Below, piece by piece: positions 6,473 to 14,010 of a stretch of 31,058 nucleotides of DNA. Made by a program: the position numbers and the translations under genes. The stretch comes from CAZHAX01 sp964530325 (GTDB lineage: Bacteria > Chloroflexota > Anaerolineae > B4-G1), in contig CAZHAX010000028.1 of the NCBI GenBank assembly GCA_964530325.1, positions 1-31,058 of the forward strand. The letters are read 5' to 3'. The stretch's first letter is position 1, and every line of letters starts with the position of its first letter. The notes under the pieces are model-generated. The model was not told the DNA's origin, made no database searches, and worked only from the letters and a program-made list of their open reading frames with translations.

Positions 6473-7888
6473 ATGCTAAGACGGCGGGAAGCCCAGGAAT
6501 CCGAGACCACCGGCCCGACAGCCCCGGTCTCCGCCGGCTACGTCTGGAGCCCCAAACCGGTCAACGTCTGGGTCAGCATGAACCCCAGCAACAACCTGCA
6601 GCTCCACGTCCTCCAGCAGTTGAGCAGGAGACTGAAGGACCAGGGCTCCCTGTTCGTCCCCGTTCCGTCGGTTCCCACGCGGCTGGGCCTGGTGGCTCAA
6701 CTGGGCATCGGCTTTGGCTCGAACCTGCGGGAGGAGATCAACCCCTCGGTCGTCTATGGCCGCATGGCGAAGCCGCGGGGCAGCACACTGACGATCACCA
6801 CGGCTGAGGGTCTGCCGCAGAGCGACCTCTTCGATGTGGCCCGGGGCCAGCTCTTGAGGAAGGCCTGCCACATAGGCATACTCGTCCAAGGCGATCCGGA
6901 GAGCACGCACGTCGATAGAGTACTATGGGCGAGCATGGCCGGCAACCATCGATTGCTGGAGGGGGGCGAAAACGAGGAGAAGCTGTTCGACAATCTGGCG
7001 CTGCGCGTGCTGGCGCACGCCGGCGCCGAGAAGGTCGGCCGGCACGAGGGCGACGACGATACGGAGATCACCTGGGAGCAGTGGAATCGCTCCCCAATTC
7101 ACCGGGATATCTCCCGGGCAGCACGAGCCCTGGGCAGGGCAGGGCTGTTCGAGGACGAGGTTGACCTCGATCAGTATGGCTCTGCGGAACAGACGCACAC
7201 CGTGCTCAGGTTCCTGAAGCGCGCGGCGCTCGGCGAGGGCATGCGCAGCCAGATCGACCCCAAGCTGCGGGTGATGGGAGTGACGACCACCGGCGGCGGC
7301 AAGGCCCGAGTGAGCAGGCTTGCCAGGGAGGGCCACCTGGTGCCGATCAGCCAGCTGACGTGGAAGGGCTACATCAGGGCCATACCCAAGGGCTGCCCGA
7401 TAACCTTCACCGCACCCTCTGTGGAGACACACGAGAACGGGATGGTCTACCTGGCCGGCGCACTGGCCAACGCGGGGCTGGTCAACGGCTTCGATGACTT
7501 CCTCCGCTTCCTGACCGACCATTTCGCCCAGCACGACGTGATCGACATCCTGCCCAGCGGGCTGACGCCGAAGACGACCTGCATCGACCACTTCCACCGC
7601 CATCCCAATGCCAAGAGCGTGAAGGACTCATCGAAGGTGGAGATAGTCCACCCGGACCGGAACCGCTTTCCGGAGATCGATTTCCCCTGCGGCGTACGTG
7701 AGGCGGAGCTATACCTGCTCTCCGCCCTGTTCCAGTCGAAGGCCTTCCGCGAGCCCGGGCCGCTTGAGAAGGTGATCATCGCTATCCTCCCCGGCCACGG
7801 CTCCGTGGCGGTATACGGGGGCCCGCGGGAACAACTCACCAGCATGCTGATCAACGGCATGAAGATGGCCCAGGTCGCCTGGGTCTGA
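6473..7888 (+). CDS. Unrecognised 471-aa protein, operon partner of a GH3-like enzyme
   Basis: 471 residues from ATG 6473, the first start after a near-perfect promoter; a weak GGAGA lies about nine bases upstream. I do not recognise the family. It has no signal peptide or TM helix and reads as a soluble alpha/beta protein. Notable segments are NVWVSMNPSNNLQLHVLQQL near the N-terminus, a glycine-rich GVTTTGGGKARVSR around residue 280, CIDHFHRHP around residue 370 (a possible metal-binding cluster of Asp and His) and IAILPGHGSVAVYGGP near the C-terminus. Codon use matches the neighbours. The next gene begins 59 bp later on the same strand with no terminator between, so the two are probably co-transcribed. 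A role alongside the GH3-like adenylating enzyme is inference only. Confidence 0.85.
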   Translation: MLRRREAQESETTGPTAPVSAGYVWSPKPVNVWVSMNPSNNLQLHVLQQLSRRLKDQGSLFVPVPSVPTRLGLVAQLGIGFGSNLREEINPSVVYGRMAKPRGSTLTITTAEGLPQSDLFDVARGQLLRKACHIGILVQGDPESTHVDRVLWASMAGNHRLLEGGENEEKLFDNLALRVLAHAGAEKVGRHEGDDDTEITWEQWNRSPIHRDISRAARALGRAGLFEDEVDLDQYGSAEQTHTVLRFLKRAALGEGMRSQIDPKLRVMGVTTTGGGKARVSRLAREGHLVPISQLTWKGYIRAIPKGCPITFTAPSVETHENGMVYLAGALANAGLVNGFDDFLRFLTDHFAQHDVIDILPSGLTPKTTCIDHFHRHPNAKSVKDSSKVEIVHPDRNRFPEIDFPCGVREAELYLLSALFQSKAFREPGPLEKVIIAILPGHGSVAVYGGPREQLTSMLINGMKMAQVAWV

Positions 7889-7947
7889 TCGTCGCAGCTC
7901 AGCTGTCGCGCAGCTCACCCAAATAGCCCCGCCAGAAGGAATAGAGA

Positions 7948-9096
7948 ATGGGCCCCACCACGCAAGCCGATCCCGCCAAGATGCTCCACGATCTGCTGCA
8001 GCCCTGGCACCAGGCAGCAGCCGACCCCGGGCCGGCGCAGGAGGCGGTCCTGCAGGAGTTGCTCAAAGGGTATGCGCAGACCCAGTACGGCGCCCAGCGC
8101 GGCGCAGCGCAGGTCGGCTCGATGGCCGACTATCGCGCGGCCTTCGCTGCCGCACCCTACGAGGAATACGAGCCGCTCGTTCGCCGCGTCATGCGCGGCG
8201 AGGTGGACCTGCTGCTCTACGAGGAGCCGGTGGGCTGGGCGATCACCAGGGGAACGACGAAAGGCACGTCCAAGTTCATACCTATGACACCGGTAGACCT
8301 GCGAAGGCGCATCAGCGCCGGCCGGGCTATGATGAATTGGGTCGCCACGAGCAAGCGGTTCGATCTCTTTGCCGGCGTCAACCTGAACCTCAACTGGCCT
8401 TCCATAGTGGGCACGGTCCAGGTCGGCAGCAGACAGGCACCCTACGGCTACAGCTCCGGCATCTATGCCAAGTACGTGTCCGATTCAACTCCGCTCCGCT
8501 CCGAACCCTCGCAGGAGGAGATCGATGCGCTGGGCGGCGGGAAGACGCGCCAGGATTGGGAGGCCCGCTTCGACCTGGCGTACGAGAAGTGCAAGGGCGA
8601 GAACGTGACGCTAGTAGGGGGCGTGGCGCCGACCGCCATCCGCTTCGGACGCTATCTGCGCCACAAGCACTCGGTCTACCCCAAAGACCTGTGGCAGACG
8701 CTTCTGGTCACACTGGGCAGCATCCCCGGCATCAACACAACCAGCCAGCCTGCGCTTCGGGCGCTGTATGGCCCGGTCGCCATCAGGGAGATCTACGGCA
8801 CGACGGAGGGCATATTCGGCCAGCAGCGGGACGAAAAGCGGGCCTGGGTTCCCAACTACGATCAGTTCCTGTTCGAGGTCGAAACGGGGTCCGGAGTGAA
8901 GATGCTGCACGAGATGCGTCCCGGCCAGACCGGCAGCCTGGTCGTCTCCACGCCGACGCTGCCCCGCTATCGGATAGGCGACCTCATACTCGCCCTCCAG
9001 CCGCCCTACTTCCGCTGCATCGGCCGGGACAGGTGGTACACGCCGTTGAAGTATGCGTGGGACGAGCTGGCCACGCTCAACTTCGGACGGCTATAG
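7948..9096 (+). CDS. GH3-family-like acyl-adenylate-forming enzyme, short form
   Basis: 382 residues, ATG with AAGGA about seven bases upstream. GH3 enzymes of the adenylate-forming superfamily activate carboxylic acids with ATP and usually join them to amino acids. The nucleotide-binding loop is visible as TRGTTKGTSKFIP (residues 100-112), the second ATP motif as IYGTTEG (282-288), and the ribose-binding Asp as YRIGDL (341-346). The protein ends about 36 residues after that Asp, whereas GH3 proteins are usually 500-600 residues with a separate C-terminal domain that closes over the active site. That domain appears to be missing with no sign of a frameshift; the gene ends with a normal TAG. 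It may only adenylate, or the upstream 471-aa protein may supply the missing function (inference). Confidence 0.8.
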   Translation: MGPTTQADPAKMLHDLLQPWHQAAADPGPAQEAVLQELLKGYAQTQYGAQRGAAQVGSMADYRAAFAAAPYEEYEPLVRRVMRGEVDLLLYEEPVGWAITRGTTKGTSKFIPMTPVDLRRRISAGRAMMNWVATSKRFDLFAGVNLNLNWPSIVGTVQVGSRQAPYGYSSGIYAKYVSDSTPLRSEPSQEEIDALGGGKTRQDWEARFDLAYEKCKGENVTLVGGVAPTAIRFGRYLRHKHSVYPKDLWQTLLVTLGSIPGINTTSQPALRALYGPVAIREIYGTTEGIFGQQRDEKRAWVPNYDQFLFEVETGSGVKMLHEMRPGQTGSLVVSTPTLPRYRIGDLILALQPPYFRCIGRDRWYTPLKYAWDELATLNFGRL

Positions 9097-9111
9097 CAGG
9101 TTGGAGGCCGG

Positions 9112-9525
9112 CTACGGCCGGCGCAGGACAGCCCGGAGCAGGACCACCAGGCCGAACCCGATCAGCAGGGCAGGGAAGACGATATCCCAGCCCAGCCCCA
9201 GGCCGACGGCGATCAAGAACACCGCCAGGATAGCGGTTCCCGCCACCGGACGCCGGAACGAGGGGATGAGCAGACGGGCCCCCACCTCGATGAGCAGGAT
9301 GAAGCCTGCGCCCGCGAGCACGAGCAGCCAGCCGTCGCCGACGTAGCCCAGGTTCTCCAGCAGGAGGGCCACACCTGCCCAGATCAGAATGGCCCCCCAT
9401 ACAAGCGTGCTCAGAGGATCGCGCCGGTACTTCTCCTCCCAGCTCTTCTCGTGTTCCTTCTCCTGCTCCTTCTCGCCCTTCTCCTCTTCCTTCTCGTACT
9501 TCTCTCCCGCCTGCCATTCGGACAT
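9112..9525 (-). CDS. Small membrane protein with charged N-terminus
   Basis: 137 residues, ATG with GGGAGG six bases upstream. Residues 1-35 are almost all Glu, Lys and polar residues (EKEEEKGEKEQEKEHEK), cytosolic and probably helical. Four hydrophobic segments follow (about 40-57, 65-82, 93-107 and 110-130), separated by a basic LLIPSFRRP loop. The pattern resembles the TM domains of LiaF-like or DUF5668-like proteins, but I cannot assign a function. It has its own promoter and converges on the GH3-like gene; a GCCGGC/GCCGGC hairpin at 9107-9122 overlaps its stop codon and may serve as the shared end. Confidence 0.8.
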   Translation of the reverse strand: MSEWQAGEKYEKEEEKGEKEQEKEHEKSWEEKYRRDPLSTLVWGAILIWAGVALLLENLGYVGDGWLLVLAGAGFILLIEVGARLLIPSFRRPVAGTAILAVFLIAVGLGLGWDIVFPALLIGFGLVVLLRAVLRRP

Positions 9526-9577
9526 AGCATCCTCCCTTCGTGACCACGGAGCGGCGGTTGAGCCGCGTTTCTAGCCT

Positions 9578-9606
9578 AGTGTATCATAGGCGGACGGTAC
9601 GTGCAA
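9578..9606 (-). promoter_or_regulatory. Promoter for the small membrane protein
   Basis: On the minus strand TTGCAC (9606-9601), 17-bp spacer, TACACT (9583-9578); start near 9571, about 46 nt before the ATG. Confidence 0.5.
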
Positions 9607-9683
9607 TTGGCGCGAGCCTGGTTGGCAGCGAGCTGGGGAGACCGATAGCGTAGAAACCTACCATTTCCCGTGTTGCCTCCGCC

Positions 9684-9712
9684 TTGTCCGCACCCGACTT
9701 GCGTGCTATAGT
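9684..9712 (+). promoter_or_regulatory. Promoter of the sigma factor-FecR operon
   Basis: TTGTCC (9684-9689), 17-bp spacer, TATAGT (9707-9712). Start near 9719, about 20 nt before ATG 9739. Confidence 0.6.
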
Positions 9713-9738
9713 AGTCCTTGCCACAAGGACATGGGCGT

Positions 9739-10293
9739 ATGTCGAACGAAGAGGCGGCCCTAGTCGAGCGGGCCCAGCAGGGAGACCCCGCTGCATTCTC
9801 CGAGATCTACGACCGGCACCAGCCGGCGATATACCGCTACATCTCCTTCCGCGTCGGCGGCACGGCCGCGGCCGAGGACCTGACCAGCGAGGTCTTCGTG
9901 CGCGTGGTGGGCAGGATCGACCGCTTCAAGTACCGCGGCCGCCCTCTGCTCGCCTGGCTGTACACCATAGCGCGCAACCTGGTCACCGACCATCACCGCC
10001 GGGTTGGCCGGCACACGGTCACGCCGTTGGACGAGGCCCGTCCGGCGCCTGGCGAAGGGCCGGAGGCCAGGGCCGAAAGACATCTAGCCGAGCTGGGCGT
10101 GGTCCGAGCCCTCGGCGCGCTGACCGAGGAGCAGCGGCAGGTGATCCTGCTCAAGTTCGTGGAGGGTATGGACAGCGCAGAGATGGCCGGGCTCCTGGGC
10201 AAGACGGTCGGCTCTGTGAAGGCCCTGCAGCACCGCGCACTGGCTGCGCTTCGCAGGGCAATGGATGCGGAGGAAGAGGGAAGCAGGCGATGA
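9739..10293 (+). CDS. ECF-type RNA polymerase sigma factor
   Basis: 184 residues from ATG 9739, which has AAGGAC eight bases upstream; the in-frame TTG at 9718 sits at the predicted transcription start and is unlikely. Region 2 is clear (AFSEIYDRHQPAIYRY, then AEDLTSEVFVRVV and the promoter-melting segment LLAWLYTIARNLVTDHHRR). A linker of about 40 residues leads to region 4 with its helix-turn-helix (LTEEQRQVILLKF, MAGLLGKTVGSVKALQHRAL). There is no C-terminal extension. Its TGA overlaps the ATG of the FecR-domain gene (ATGA), so the two are translationally coupled, which suggests the FecR protein is its membrane-bound regulator. The target regulon is unknown. Confidence 0.92.
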   Translation: MSNEEAALVERAQQGDPAAFSEIYDRHQPAIYRYISFRVGGTAAAEDLTSEVFVRVVGRIDRFKYRGRPLLAWLYTIARNLVTDHHRRVGRHTVTPLDEARPAPGEGPEARAERHLAELGVVRALGALTEEQRQVILLKFVEGMDSAEMAGLLGKTVGSVKALQHRALAALRRAMDAEEEGSRR

Positions 10294-11666
10294 GACGCCC
10301 TCTGAGAGAACTGCTCGACGAGTGCCTGGCCCGGACCCTCTCCGGCGAGGCGACAGCGGAGGAGTGCTTGCAGCTCTATCCCGAGCAGGCCGATGAGCTC
10401 CGCCCGCTCCTCGAGGCAGCCACCGACGTCCGCCAGGCTCAAGTGCCTGCCTGCGATCCGGCCGCCTACGCCGCCGGCAAGCGCAGGATGCTCGAGGCGC
10501 TGGCCTCCAGACCGCTGCCGGCCCGGACGTCCGTCCCCCGCGCCCTCGTTCTCCGGCGGGCTCTGGTCCTGGCCGCGGCCATCTTCGTGATCGCCGCTGC
10601 GGGGCTGCTGCTGCCTGGCTGGCCCACCGCTGAGATCGACCGGCAGGCCACGCTGGCCAACGCCGGCGGTCTGGTGCAGGTGCTCCCGGTGGGAGACGAT
10701 GCCTGGCGGGCAGCGCTTGTCGGCGAGCGATTCGAGAGCGGAGACCGGATCCGCACGGCCGCCTCAGCCACCGCGGTCCTGGCCTTCTTCGACGGCAGCA
10801 CCACCTGGCTGGAGCCGGAGACGGAGGTCACGCTGGCGGCGATGAGCTCCAGGCGGGACGGCGGGGAGAGGACGACTTCCCTCTTCCAGTGGTCGGGAGC
10901 GACCTTCAGCAGGGTCCGGCCCCTCCCAGACCAGGATTCCCGCTTCGAGATCGAAACCGCCACGGCACTCGCCGCCGTGCGTGGCACAGAGTTCGCCCTG
11001 CGCATCCAGGAAGATGGAGCCACGCTGGTTACGGTCAACGAGGGGGCCGTGAGAGTCACGGGCGGCCGGGCCACGGTCGAGGTGGGCGAGCTCGAGGAGA
11101 CGGCGGTCGAGCCGGGTGGGGATCCGGAGCCGCCGCGCCCCGCGGCCCTGCCGGCGCCCACACCGGAGTTGCCGGTTCCCGAGCGGCTGCCGGACCCCCC
11201 CACACCCACCAGAACGACGGCGCCGCCAGCCCCGACGGCGACTGCCCTGCAACCGGAGGAGACGAAGGACCCCGGGCTGGTGGAATATGAGCGCACGCCG
11301 GCTCCGGTCGACTCAGAGATAACGCTGCAGCCATTCGAACGAACTGTGCTGCCGCACCCTATTGAGCGGACCGTGACGCCCGTGGCGGTAGACATCGGGA
11401 AGACGCCGGAGCCCACAGCCGTCATCAAGACGCCTGCCCCCGCAGGTACGCTCGTGCCAGTGGACAAGACAGAGACGGCTCAGCCGGCGCTCAGCCCTGA
11501 ACCCACCCGCACGCCTGAGGCCAAGCCGACAGAGGCGCTGGCGCTGAGCCCTGAGCCCTCCTCCAGCCCAGAGGTCAAGCCGAAGAAGACTAACGTGCCA
11601 CCTGGCCAGACGAAGACGCCGCCCGGCCAGGCGACGAAGACGCCCGCCGCCGCCGCCAACCCCTAG
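10290..11666 (+). CDS. FecR-domain membrane protein, probable regulator of the adjacent sigma factor
   Basis: 458 residues, ATG overlapping the stop of the sigma gene. Residues 1-75 are a cytosolic helical region (LLDECLARTLSGEATAEECL, then LRPLLEAA) that could bind the sigma factor. A TM helix spans about 89-109. A FecR-like beta domain fills about 120-290, with GDRIRT, FFDGSTTWLEPETEV and the hallmark AAVRGTEF. The rest, about 165 residues, is an extracellular tail rich in Pro, Thr and Glu with repeats such as PEPTRTPE and PPGQTKTP. FecR proteins classically sense outer-membrane receptor status; without an outer membrane receptor here, it more likely senses cell-wall or surface events (inference). 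A paralogue follows at 12155. Confidence 0.87.
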   Translation: MRRPLRELLDECLARTLSGEATAEECLQLYPEQADELRPLLEAATDVRQAQVPACDPAAYAAGKRRMLEALASRPLPARTSVPRALVLRRALVLAAAIFVIAAAGLLLPGWPTAEIDRQATLANAGGLVQVLPVGDDAWRAALVGERFESGDRIRTAASATAVLAFFDGSTTWLEPETEVTLAAMSSRRDGGERTTSLFQWSGATFSRVRPLPDQDSRFEIETATALAAVRGTEFALRIQEDGATLVTVNEGAVRVTGGRATVEVGELEETAVEPGGDPEPPRPAALPAPTPELPVPERLPDPPTPTRTTAPPAPTATALQPEETKDPGLVEYERTPAPVDSEITLQPFERTVLPHPIERTVTPVAVDIGKTPEPTAVIKTPAPAGTLVPVDKTETAQPALSPEPTRTPEAKPTEALALSPEPSSSPEVKPKKTNVPPGQTKTPPGQATKTPAAAANP

Positions 11667-11756
11667 CGCCGCACGTCTCGACGCCGGGCAGTTCCCACCG
11701 TAGCCCAGCTTCCCCCGTTCCTGGCCCCACCACGTCGGCTACCCTGCCACTCAGGT

Positions 11757-11775
11757 GGCGGGCAGAGTGCCCGCC
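11757..11775 (+). terminator. Possible weak terminator hairpin after the first FecR gene
   Basis: GGCGGGC, loop AGAGT, GCCCGCC, a 7-bp GC stem about 90 bp after the stop. There is no T-tract, so it may be only a partial stop. The rest of the 200-bp gap shows nothing clear. Confidence 0.3.
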
Positions 11776-11867
11776 GCGTCTCTGGGAACTCCACAGTACG
11801 TGCCCGTATCTCCCCGCGCCTTTCCACGTTAAGCAGGTTGGATAGAAGGCTGATTGGGGAGGCGAGC

Positions 11868-12128
11868 ATGGAACTCCTACTGAAGGACATAGAGACGGCC
11901 GACTCGTTGGCGGATGCGCTGTTCTCCCTGGCAGAGCCGTGGCGGAGCCGCTTCCTGGCCTTCCTGGCTGAGCGGGCCACCCGCTGGGACTGGGACGGCA
12001 GGCCACCGACGCGCCAGGAAGTGGCAATGTGGCTGGGGGATAGCGCCCTGTACGAGGTTATGGTGCTGATGCTCCATAGGTGGTCCGGGCCGGAAGTGCG
12101 GGTGGATACTACGCTACGCATTCACTGA
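11868..12128 (+). CDS. Unrecognised 86-aa protein before the second FecR gene
   Basis: 86 residues from ATG 11868, which has GGGGAGG six bases upstream; an in-frame ATG at 11838 lacks such a site. It is soluble and mostly helical by composition, with EPWRSRFLAFLAER, a Trp-rich WDWDGRPPTRQEV and LYEVMVLMLHRW. No known domain was recognised. It takes the position the sigma factor holds in front of the first FecR paralogue, 26 bp before the second. It might therefore be a small partner that binds the cytosolic domain of that protein (inference). Confidence 0.65.
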   Translation: MELLLKDIETADSLADALFSLAEPWRSRFLAFLAERATRWDWDGRPPTRQEVAMWLGDSALYEVMVLMLHRWSGPEVRVDTTLRIH

Positions 12129-12154
12129 GACGCGGGCCGCAGATCGCGCTGCTG

Positions 12155-13804
12155 ATGAAGCCCCGATTGAGCGAGCGATTGGACGAGTGCCTGACAGCTC
12201 TGCTGTCCGGCGAGGAGACGGTGGACGATCTCCTCCAGCGCTTCCCCGACCACGCCGATCGCCTCCGCCCGCTGCTTGAGGCCGCCGAGGAACTCCACCA
12301 GGTGCCGGCGCCCTCGTGCCGCAGGGCCGCTACGAAGGCGGGCAAGCGGCGGATGCTGGAGGCTCTGGCGGCCCGGCCTCGAGCCTCGGAGGCGCGCCTG
12401 CCTGAGAGGTGGCGCTCCACCCTTGTCACTCCCGCTGCCCGGGCGGCGCTGCTCGCCGCCGCGGGGATCATGCTCATCTTGGCAGGCGGCCTGCTCGTCC
12501 CGGACTGGATAGGACCCGGCGTGGGTCAGCCCGCATTCCTGCACTACACGTCCGCGGCGGTCGAAGTGCTCACGCCTGATGCCGAGGACTGGCGCGAGAT
12601 GGAGGCCGGCCGGACGCTGGCCAGCGGTGACCGCATCCGCAGCGGCAACGCCTACGTGGAGCTGGTCTTCTTCGACGGCAGCTCGACCTGGCTGGAGCCC
12701 GGGACGGACGTCACCCTCGTAGAGATGTCCTCCGGCCGAGCCGGGGGCAGGACGGTCATCGAGCTCTACCAGTGGATTGGCAGCACCTACAGCACCATCC
12801 AGCCCGCCCCCGACCCTTACTCCAGCTTCAGCATCGAGATGGCCGCCGCTGTAGCCGCGGTGCGGGGCACCGAGTTCAGGGTCACCGCCGAGGCGGATGG
12901 GACCACTACAGTGGCAGTCGCTGCGGGCCAGGTGGCCGTCACCGCAGAGGACGTGACGGTCGAGCTATCAGAAGGCGAAGAGACGACCGTCCGGCCGGAG
13001 GAGACGCCGGCAGCCTCGCGCCCCTGTGTAGGCTCTATTCAGAAGCCGGTGCCGCCGGGACAGACAAGGACACCCCAGCCACCAGGACAGACCAGGACGC
13101 CCCATCCGCCAGGACACGCCAGGACGCCCCAGCCGCAAGGACACACCGGAACGCCCCAGCCGCCAGGGCAAACGAAGACACCCGAGCCGCCGGGACAGAC
13201 CAGGACTCCTGCGCGGACATGCACGCCAACACCGACTCCGACGCCCACCGCTACGCCGACCACCACACTGACAGAAACCGCGGTACAGCCGCCGACCCCG
13301 ACCCTCACACCGACTCCGACGCCAACGCCCATTCCCCACACCGACATGCTCACTGTGGCGGACGGATACGACGAGCGGAGCAGCCAAAGTCTGAAGCAGC
13401 TCAACGCAGTCGACAGGCTCACGAGCAGCGACGACCATCGGTCGGCAACAGACTACGGCTACTTCACGTCCTACGAGTTCACCAACATCGGCGTGCCGGA
13501 CGACGCCACTATCACTTCGGTGACGGTCTACTGCGAGCACTACGAGGGCGATTCGTTCGATCCGGGCGCGCTCGAGTGGCGTGTGGGGGCCAGATATCCA
13601 AACAGCCCAACCACCTGGCTCACAGCTCCCGCACCGGTGCGGGCCGGCGAGGCGAGCGAGGGATACGACGCCTGGGACGTCAGCTCGGCGGTCACAGCAG
13701 GAGGCCTGGTCAACCAGCTGCAGTTCATCGTGAAGAACAACGACGCGGCGGAAGGGACGAACATGGACCACGTATACGTCGTCGTCGAGTGGTTGGAGTG
13801 GTAG
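12155..13804 (+). CDS. Second FecR-domain membrane protein with repeat stalk and beta-sandwich head
   Basis: 549 residues from ATG 12155, chosen because MKPRLSERLDECL aligns with the start of the first FecR paralogue; the Shine-Dalgarno is poor. The shared plan is: cytosolic region about 1-75, TM helix about 95-115, FecR domain about 125-290 with GDRIRS, FFDGSSTWLEPGTDV and AAVRGTEF. The C-terminus differs. Six 9-residue repeats of the PPGQTRTPQ type (13052-13213) are followed by a TPTPTPTPT linker, then about 150 residues forming a probable extracellular beta-sandwich (YGYFTSYEFTNIGVP to VYVVVEWLEW). The paralogues are adjacent, so a tandem duplication with a newly acquired head domain is likely. 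It lacks a sigma gene of its own. Confidence 0.85.
   Translation: MKPRLSERLDECLTALLSGEETVDDLLQRFPDHADRLRPLLEAAEELHQVPAPSCRRAATKAGKRRMLEALAARPRASEARLPERWRSTLVTPAARAALLAAAGIMLILAGGLLVPDWIGPGVGQPAFLHYTSAAVEVLTPDAEDWREMEAGRTLASGDRIRSGNAYVELVFFDGSSTWLEPGTDVTLVEMSSGRAGGRTVIELYQWIGSTYSTIQPAPDPYSSFSIEMAAAVAAVRGTEFRVTAEADGTTTVAVAAGQVAVTAEDVTVELSEGEETTVRPEETPAASRPCVGSIQKPVPPGQTRTPQPPGQTRTPHPPGHARTPQPQGHTGTPQPPGQTKTPEPPGQTRTPARTCTPTPTPTPTATPTTTLTETAVQPPTPTLTPTPTPTPIPHTDMLTVADGYDERSSQSLKQLNAVDRLTSSDDHRSATDYGYFTSYEFTNIGVPDDATITSVTVYCEHYEGDSFDPGALEWRVGARYPNSPTTWLTAPAPVRAGEASEGYDAWDVSSAVTAGGLVNQLQFIVKNNDAAEGTNMDHVYVVVEWLEW
13052..13213 (+). repeat. Six tandem 27-bp repeats inside the second FecR gene
   Basis: Units of 27 bp encode PPGQTRTPQ, PPGQTRTPH, PPGHARTPQ, PQGHTGTPQ, PPGQTKTPE and PPGQTRTPA. 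The reading frame is kept and the units are imperfect, as expected for an expanding protein stalk. Related PPGQTKTP words end the first FecR protein. Confidence 0.9.
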
Positions 13805-13896
13805 CAGTGACTAGATGAGAACGCTCGGCGCCCACCACGGCGCCTCAGCGGCGCCCGGGCCGGCTCCCTGGGGGGACACAAGCTGGCCCAGGCACT

Positions 13897-13938
13897 GTCC
13901 TCGAGAGGGGCGTTTCTGCCCAGCGACGCCCCGAGGAC
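13897..13938 (+). terminator. First of two tandem hairpins after the FecR operon
   Basis: GTCCTC (13897-13902) and GGGGCGT (13907-13913) pair with ACGCCCC (13926-13932) and GAGGAC (13933-13938), leaving a GAGA bulge. It lies seven bases before the stronger hairpin. Confidence 0.5.
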
Positions 13939-13944
13939 AGCAGA

Positions 13945-13984
13945 AAGACCGCCCCGTGACCCGAAAAGGCCACGGGGCGGTCTT
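13945..13984. terminator. Rho-independent terminator between the FecR operon and porB
   Basis: A perfect 14-bp stem, AAGACCGCCCCGTG (13945-13958) with CACGGGGCGGTCTT (13971-13984), followed by a CTTGTCTCTT run. The A-rich left flank lets it work on the minus strand as well, for the convergent por operon. Confidence 0.85.
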
Positions 13985-14010
13985 CTTGTCTCTTCAGCTG
14001 CAGTCCAGGA

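Noticed and set aside
13052..13213. Tandem repeats as a possible CRISPR array
   Set aside because: Units are adjacent with no spacers and keep one reading frame coding for PPGQTRTP.
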